This document shows, piece after piece, positions 59,724-64,000 of a stretch of DNA of 64,000 nt. The notes beneath the pieces were generated by a model, which did no database searches, was not told where the DNA came from, and saw nothing but the letters and a program-made list of their open reading frames with translations. Numbering within the stretch: position 1 is the first letter of the stretch; every line of letters begins with the position of its first letter. Source of the stretch: UBA1240 sp045599185 (GTDB lineage: Bacteria > Spirochaetota > Spirochaetia > Treponematales > Treponemataceae). The translations under genes were made by a program, and so were the position numbers. The stretch spans positions 124,001 to 188,000 of the forward strand of contig JAZRVO010000012.1 in assembly GCA_045599185.1 (NCBI GenBank). The letters are read 5' to 3'.

Positions 59724-61250
59724 CTAGAAACCAATTTTTCCAATAATCTTTGTACCGTCTGTTGACCAGTTCAAAGGAAGTCCGAGGATTTCTAGAACAA
59801 CTGCCGTTGGAACATAGAATTTTCCGCCATCAGCAAACGGAGACTTTGTAAGCGTAAGTTTTGTTCCGTCTGCAAGATATTTATTTGATTCAGCAGTCAT
59901 TACATATTTTTTTCCGTTCAAAGTAACTGTTGCAACGCCTTTTTTAATTGTTGCAGATGCACCAATTGCCTTAAACAGTGCAGTTGCTTCCGTATAAAAA
60001 CCATCACGCTGAACAATAACAGGAAGAGTCTGTTCTTTTGTGCCTGCCTTTACTTCAATGAATTTTGCAAAATCCCGTTTCTGAATAAGTGCATGAATAC
60101 CTTTTGTCTTGTCTACAGCCTGTGAAACTTCGTAGTCCGTAGCACCAGAAAGATATGCGTAGGCAACTTTACGGTCTATTCCAAGCTGTTCGTTCAAAAA
60201 ATCAATTGATTCACGAACAGACTGTTTCATTGCTTCGTCCAAATCCTGATTCAGGCCAATTGGAATCCAGTAATCTTCTGTTTCAGCAAAACACATATCA
60301 AAATTGCTTGAATTTCCCGGAATCTGTGATGAACCTTTTTTCAAAACTGTAAGGCGCAAAGTTCCGCGCAGAGAACCTTCCAGCGCAGTAAGGGCAACTT
60401 CGCCGTCTCCCTGAACAAAGTGAGGGTCGCCGGTAAAGAACAAGGCGCCTTCTACATCAACCGGAAGATAAAGTGTTGAACCAAGACCAAGTTCGTTAAT
60501 ATCAAGGTTACCGCCAAGGCGTGTTGGTGGAATTGAGCTTAATTTTTCGCTGGAAGCATTTGCAACACCCATAATTCCTAAGAACGGGTAACACGGAAAA
60601 GTAATTTCGCGGCCGTTTTCAACAAGGTAAGCTTCCCATTTTCCATCCCCGGCTTTTCTGATTGGCGTAAAAATGGAAATATTGTTGTAACGTTCCGGGT
60701 GATCTTTATCAGCGCCGGGAAGACGTCCTTCGTTTTCCGGGAATTCACCAACAAGAACGCCTTTGAAATGGCGGTTTGTAATTACACCGTAAGGAACGCG
60801 GGGATAAAGCGAAAGAACTTCAACCTTAAGAACGTCACCCGGTTCTGCACCTTCTACATAAACCGGACCTGTTACAATGTGCGGACCGTCGCCGTCAAAA
60901 TCATGCGGTTTGTCAGAAGAAGTAATTTCCGAACCAACCTTAAGAATCTGATTTTCCGGCACGCCTTTAGATTTGAAATATTTTACCGGGTCTTTTCCCT
61001 GATCTTCAAGCAAACCTTCGTGCGAAAGCGTATCGATTGTAATTGTTGCACCAGACGGAATTTTAATTACAGGTTTGGAATCTTTATTCGGAAGACGTCC
61101 CCATGTTACATTTTCGTATGCCGTGCCAAGATAGTATTCGCCGTCAACAATACCATCATCTTTTCCCTGCAAAACCGTAAAATCTTCTGCAAACGCAAAA
61201 ACTGAAGTAACAGCAAAAACTGCTGCAACTGCTTTAATTAATCTTTTCAT
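59724..61250 (-). CDS. Exported acetamidase/formamidase-family protein with C-terminal copper-amine-oxidase-like domain
   Basis: The 508-residue protein begins with a signal peptide (MKRLIKAVAAVFAVTSVFAFAEDF). Residues about 40-400 match acetamidase/formamidase: ATITIDTLSHEG, DGPHIVTGPVYVEGAEPGDV, SLYPRVPYGVITNRHFKG, FPCYPFLGIMGVA, PPTRLGGNLDINEL and GDPHFVQGDGEVA. This family frees ammonia from formamide or short amides. The last 90 residues (QRDGFYTEATALFKAIGASA ... KFYVPTAVVLEILGLPLNWS) look like the copper amine oxidase N-terminal-like domain often found on cell-wall proteins. Known formamidases are cytoplasmic, so export is unusual. The leader holds a terminator and hexaloop hairpin like those of gltB and asnB. 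Confidence 0.88.
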   Translation of the reverse strand: MKRLIKAVAAVFAVTSVFAFAEDFTVLQGKDDGIVDGEYYLGTAYENVTWGRLPNKDSKPVIKIPSGATITIDTLSHEGLLEDQGKDPVKYFKSKGVPENQILKVGSEITSSDKPHDFDGDGPHIVTGPVYVEGAEPGDVLKVEVLSLYPRVPYGVITNRHFKGVLVGEFPENEGRLPGADKDHPERYNNISIFTPIRKAGDGKWEAYLVENGREITFPCYPFLGIMGVANASSEKLSSIPPTRLGGNLDINELGLGSTLYLPVDVEGALFFTGDPHFVQGDGEVALTALEGSLRGTLRLTVLKKGSSQIPGNSSNFDMCFAETEDYWIPIGLNQDLDEAMKQSVRESIDFLNEQLGIDRKVAYAYLSGATDYEVSQAVDKTKGIHALIQKRDFAKFIEVKAGTKEQTLPVIVQRDGFYTEATALFKAIGASATIKKGVATVTLNGKKYVMTAESNKYLADGTKLTLTKSPFADGGKFYVPTAVVLEILGLPLNWSTDGTKIIGKIGF

Positions 61251-61292
61251 AAAAAACCCTCACAAATTTTTTTGTTTTTGCGCGCATAAAAC

Positions 61293-61343
61293 AAAAAAAG
61301 GCAAAAGCCCAGTCTTTTTATCAAAAACCGGCGCCTTTGCCTT
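61293..61343 (-). terminator. Terminator and overlapping hexaloop hairpin in the formamidase leader
   Basis: Minus strand AAGGCAAA pairs with TTTTGCCTT, with an inner CCGGTTTT/AAAAGACTGG stem and then a T run. Inside the first arm GGC-AAAGGC-GCC (61330-61341) can form a short hexaloop hairpin with A1 and G4 that excludes the terminator. No gene ends upstream on this strand, so it is an attenuator. Confidence 0.6.
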
Positions 61344-61351
61344 ATGAAGAA

Positions 61352-61380
61352 AGCGTAGATTATCCGAATTTTTTAGTCAA
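61352..61380 (-). promoter_or_regulatory. Promoter of the formamidase gene
   Basis: Minus strand TTGACT (61375-61380), 17 bases, TACGCT (61352-61357). Start expected near 61345, two to four bases before the leader hairpin. The 61381-61600 stretch beyond is AT-rich with no gene. Confidence 0.55.
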
Positions 61381-61602
61381 TTACTTTTTGAATTGATTTT
61401 TCATAAAACTTTTTTTCAATAAATTTCATTTTTCTATTGACATTTTTTTATTATTTCAAATAATTGCGAAAAATTTTACCCAGCCGAAGCGAGCGGCATT
61501 TTTTTTATGCTTTCAAAATTTTTTGAAAAATTGCCGGTTCACGTGCCTTTTTGAAAACCAGCATTTTTCTAGGAATTTTTTATTTCAAAGCACTTTTTCA
61601 TA

Positions 61603-61644
61603 TTGACATTTATCTATATGAGTATTACATTTTCACATAGATAA
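61603..61644 (+). promoter_or_regulatory. arsR-type promoter with ArsR operator
   Basis: TTGACA (61603-61608), 17 bases, TACATT (61626-61631). An imperfect inverted repeat, TTATCTATATGAG (61610-61622) and TTCACATAGATAA (61632-61644, 11 of 13 symmetric), brackets the -10 box. This is the expected place for an autoregulatory ArsR site. Confidence 0.7.
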
Positions 61645-61666
61645 ACTTCAATATAAGAAGGCAGCA

Positions 61667-62017
61667 ATGACAGACCTTGAAACAGCACAAACGTGCAAGG
61701 CACTTGGCGACGAAAACCGCATAAAAATAATTCAAATGCTTACAAAAGGCGAACTTTGCGCCTGCCGCCTGCTGGAGGCCTTGAACATTACCCAGCCAAC
61801 CCTTTCGCATCACATGAAAATTCTTTCGGAATGTGCCCTTATTAACACCCGAAAGGAAGGGAAGTGGAGCTACTATTCAATTAACGGCGAAAGATTTGGC
61901 GAATTTGGCAATTACATAAAAGCAATAAGCACTTTTTGCCCGAATGCCGCCACAAACAGCACCAGCCCAACCGGCAAAAGTGAAGTGCAGGCTGCAACCG
62001 GATGCTGCGGGAAATAA
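61667..62017 (+). CDS. ArsR-family metal(loid)-responsive repressor
   Basis: The 116-residue protein is a winged-helix ArsR/SmtB repressor: FKALGDENRI-like start (CKALGDENRIKIIQML), metal site ELCACRLLE with Cys31 and Cys33 in the third helix, and recognition helix QPTLSHHMKILSECALI. The ELCxC site is that of arsenite- or antimonite-sensing ArsR proteins. A further CC pair lies near the end (TGCCGK). It should leave its operator when thiol-binding metalloids are present. AGAAGG precedes the ATG. The next genes (permease, thioredoxin-like, Cys-rich) are probably its targets. Confidence 0.92.
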   Translation: MTDLETAQTCKALGDENRIKIIQMLTKGELCACRLLEALNITQPTLSHHMKILSECALINTRKEGKWSYYSINGERFGEFGNYIKAISTFCPNAATNSTSPTGKSEVQAATGCCGK

Positions 62018-62056
62018 CGTGCGCACTTTAAAAATAAAGGTTTTATTTGAATAATA

Positions 62057-62082
62057 TATAGACATATTTCAATATGTCTATA
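62057..62082 (+). promoter_or_regulatory. Second ArsR-type operator, before the permease gene
   Basis: Perfect inverted repeat TATAGACATAT-TTCA-ATATGTCTATA, ending two bases before the GAGGAGG ribosome site. Its half site (ATAGACATAT) resembles that of the site at 61610-61644 (CATATAGATA in the inverse reading), so the same repressor probably binds both. Confidence 0.7.
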
Positions 62083-62094
62083 CGAGGAGGCAAC

Positions 62095-63240
62095 ATGAAT
62101 TTTATACAGGACCAGATTTTTGGAATGAAATGGCTGAACCTGCTTTTGGCAAGGCTGCTTGGGCTTGCAGGCCTTGATACAACGGGCAAAATCGGCGGAA
62201 GCATTCTGTTTTTCATTTACGATGTCATTAAAATTTCAATTCTGCTGGCATTTTTAATTTTCATTATTTCTTACGTGCAAACCTTTTTTCCGCCGGAACG
62301 AAGCCGGAAAATTCTTGGACGTTTTCACGGGCTCATTGCAAACACAATTGCAGCCCTGCTTGGCACGGTAACACCTTTCTGTTCGTGCTCGTCAATTCCA
62401 ATTTTCATGGGCTTTACAACGGCAGGCCTGCCGATGGGCGTAACTTTCAGCTTTTTAATTTCGTCGCCAATGGTAGACCTTGGTTCGCTGGTGCTGCTGA
62501 TGAGCATTTTTGGCTGGAAAGTTGCGCTGCTGTACGTTGGGCTTGGCCTGGTAATTGCCGTAACCGGCGGCAGCATTATTGAACGGCTTAAAATGGAAGA
62601 CCAGGTGGCAGACTTTATAAAACAGGCAAAAGAAAGCGCAGAACAGAAAAACAAACAGAAATTGCAGCTTAAACCCGTTGCAGAAAGTCAGGTAAAATTT
62701 TCGCCGGTTATAAAACCTGTTTCAAATGAAGAAAATAATGCCGGTGCATGCTGCTGCTGCAAAACGCAAAAAAATTCTACCGCCGCCCAAAACCTTGAAG
62801 AAGGCAAAATGCCGGCAGGCGAAAGGGCAAAATCCGCGTGGGAAAGCGTAGTTTCTACCTATAAACGCGTTGCACTTTACATTCTGCTTGGCGTTGGCAT
62901 TGGCGCACTTATTCACAACTGGATACCGGAAAACTGGATAAGCGCCGCATTGGGCAGCAGAAACCCTTTTGGCGTAATTGCCGCAACAATTATTGGCGTG
63001 CCAATGTACGCAGATATTTTTGGCGTAATACCAATTGCCGAAAGTCTTTTGGAAAAAGGCGCACTTTTGGGCGTTGTTTTAAGCTTTATGATGGCCGTAA
63101 CAACCCTTAGCCTGCCTTCAATGGTAATGCTCGGCAAAGCCATAAAGCCAAAACTTTTAGGCCTGTTTACGGGAATATGCGCGGCAGGAATTATAATAAC
63201 CGGCTACGTGTTTAACGCAATTCAGCCGCTGATAATGTAA
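62095..63240 (+). CDS. Permease of the UPF0718/ArsP-like family
   Basis: The 381-residue protein has about eight to ten membrane helices, with the family motif GTVTPFCSCSSIPIFMGF in the first half and IGVPMYADIFGVIPIAESL in the second. This permease family (PF03773) includes ArsP, which exports organoarsenicals, and is usually linked to ArsR. A long cytoplasmic loop between halves (about 185-265) contains a Cys cluster (GACCCCKTQK), likely a metal-binding site. ATG 62095 has GAGGAGG four bases upstream; an ATG at 62074 lies within the operator and is rejected. Confidence 0.88.
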   Translation: MNFIQDQIFGMKWLNLLLARLLGLAGLDTTGKIGGSILFFIYDVIKISILLAFLIFIISYVQTFFPPERSRKILGRFHGLIANTIAALLGTVTPFCSCSSIPIFMGFTTAGLPMGVTFSFLISSPMVDLGSLVLLMSIFGWKVALLYVGLGLVIAVTGGSIIERLKMEDQVADFIKQAKESAEQKNKQKLQLKPVAESQVKFSPVIKPVSNEENNAGACCCCKTQKNSTAAQNLEEGKMPAGERAKSAWESVVSTYKRVALYILLGVGIGALIHNWIPENWISAALGSRNPFGVIAATIIGVPMYADIFGVIPIAESLLEKGALLGVVLSFMMAVTTLSLPSMVMLGKAIKPKLLGLFTGICAAGIIITGYVFNAIQPLIM

Positions 63241-63312
63241 AAGTACCGGGCAAAAACCTTGGCGCAAATAAACAGCCACAAATGTGGATTTTAAGATTAA
63301 AAGGAGAAAATT

Positions 63313-63621
63313 ATGGGAAACTGTTGCTGCGGAAACGCAAACTCTACTGATTCAGGTGTAAACGGAAAAAATTCCGGAAAAATTGAAAGCATTAAAGTTT
63401 TGGGCGGCGGCTGCAAAAACTGCGAAAAACTTTTTCAGAACGTAATTGATGCGGCGGCCGAACTGAACATTGCCACAAACATTGAATACATAACCGACAT
63501 GGCAATTGTAATGAGCTACAACGTTATGAGTACACCGATTGTGGTTATAAACGAAAAGGTTGCAAGCGCAGGCAAAGTGCTGAGCGTAAAGGAAATAAAG
63601 GAAATTTTAAGCAATGTGTAA
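63313..63621 (+). CDS. Thioredoxin-family redox-active disulfide protein
   Basis: This 102-residue protein has a thioredoxin fold of the small redox-active disulfide type: IKVLGGGCKNCEKLFQNV with the active CxxC, EYITDMAIVMSYNVMSTPIV with the cis-Pro, and VSAGKVLS near the end. The N-terminus adds MGNCCCGNA, a second Cys cluster. Such proteins are typical partners of ArsP-like permeases and may deliver or reduce the substrate. It has AAGGAG upstream and overlaps the next gene (ATGTGTAA). Confidence 0.88.
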   Translation: MGNCCCGNANSTDSGVNGKNSGKIESIKVLGGGCKNCEKLFQNVIDAAAELNIATNIEYITDMAIVMSYNVMSTPIVVINEKVASAGKVLSVKEIKEILSNV

Positions 63622-64000
63622 GGCAGAAAAAGCAGTAAACTATTTTAACAGCGGTTTTCTGTGTTCGCAGGCGGTATTTGCAGCCTATGCAGAAGAAACC
63701 GGCATAAGCGAAAAAACGGCGCTGAAAATTGCCGCGTCTTTTGGCAGCGGCATGTGCAAGGCCGAAGTTTGCGGTGCGTGTACCGGCGCACTTATGGTAA
63801 TTGGTGCAATGTACGGACAGGACGAAGCTGAAGACAAAACCCCAAGGGCAAAAACAAACCGGCTTACCGCTGAATTTTTGGACGAATTTGCAAAAGCCAA
63901 CGGTTCTTACCTTTGTAAAAACCTGCTGCAATGCGACATTTCCACGCCGGCCGGGCTTGTCACCGCGCGCCAGAACAACCTTTTTACAGAATTCTGCCAA
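63614..64000 (+). CDS. C_GCAxxG_C_C family protein, cut by window end
   Basis: 129 codons run from ATG 63614 to the right edge without a stop. The sequence MCKAEKAVNYFNSGFLCSQAVFAAYAEETG and GSGMCKAEVCGACTGALMVIG is that of the C_GCAxxG_C_C family, small proteins with conserved cysteines thought to bind a metal or redox group; their function is unknown. It overlaps the thioredoxin-like gene by eight bases, so it is the fourth gene of the ArsR operon. At most a few residues should be missing. Confidence 0.9.
   Translation, partial: MCKAEKAVNYFNSGFLCSQAVFAAYAEETGISEKTALKIAASFGSGMCKAEVCGACTGALMVIGAMYGQDEAEDKTPRAKTNRLTAEFLDEFAKANGSYLCKNLLQCDISTPAGLVTARQNNLFTEFCQ

Overview
The window reads as chromosomal DNA of a host-associated spirochaete, most likely a Treponema (gut or oral type). 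Pointers are CheX-type chemotaxis phosphatase, several large chemoreceptors, ABC sugar uptake systems with lipoprotein binding proteins, a DUF4954 left-handed beta-helix protein, many TPR proteins and a moderately AT-rich base composition with very AT-rich intergenic DNA. This is inference from gene families; no rRNA or tRNA gene is present to confirm it.

Layout. 1-4 kb: 5' part of a GH2 glycosidase (-), then a sugar ABC operon (binding protein, terminator, two permeases). 4-7.4 kb: metA overlapping a degenerate-GGDEF/EAL protein. 7.5-14.2 kb: cheX, a soluble-lytic-transglycosylase lipoprotein, an Hsp70-like/LysM fusion protein and a TPR protein. 14.5-23.7 kb: nitrogen assimilation block gltD, gltB, a YkgJ-like protein and asnB. 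23.9-28.6 kb: a chemoreceptor, ettA and an unknown gene. 28.9-31.8 kb: the whole glutamate-to-proline pathway proA-proB-proC. 32-37 kb: an intergenic repeat cluster, DUF4954, a PLP racemase-like protein and an orphan ABC ATPase. 37.3-46.3 kb: two chemoreceptors (one frameshifted), a transglutaminase-like exported protein, a UDG-like protein and an SLC13/ArsB-type transporter. 46.6-54.9 kb: hflX, a small membrane protein, an MFS transporter, an FMN dehydrogenase and the recR-ybaB-dnaX cluster. 55-59.5 kb: a second sugar or glycerol-phosphate ABC operon. 59.7-61.3 kb: an exported formamidase. 61.6-64 kb: an ArsR-controlled permease/thioredoxin/Cys-rich operon, cut by the window end.

Two cross-cutting observations are the most interesting. 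First, three minus-strand nitrogen genes (gltB, asnB, formamidase) appear to start their transcripts with a small hairpin bearing an A1/G4 hexaloop (AAAGNN); each is mutually exclusive with an intrinsic terminator placed before the gene. This resembles ANTAR-protein antitermination, but with one hairpin per terminator placed at the extreme 5' end. Second, at least eight genes (GH2, metA, a TPR gene, ettA, DUF4954, the racemase-like gene, a small membrane protein gene, dnaX) have a -10 hexamer ending 6-7 bases before the ATG and no Shine-Dalgarno sequence, so they are probably translated from leaderless mRNAs. Other genes have ordinary GGAG-type ribosome sites.

Starts given here were chosen from ribosome sites, promoter position, signal peptides and family N-termini, and often differ from the longest open frame. 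All functional calls rest on motif recognition by eye; no database search was run.
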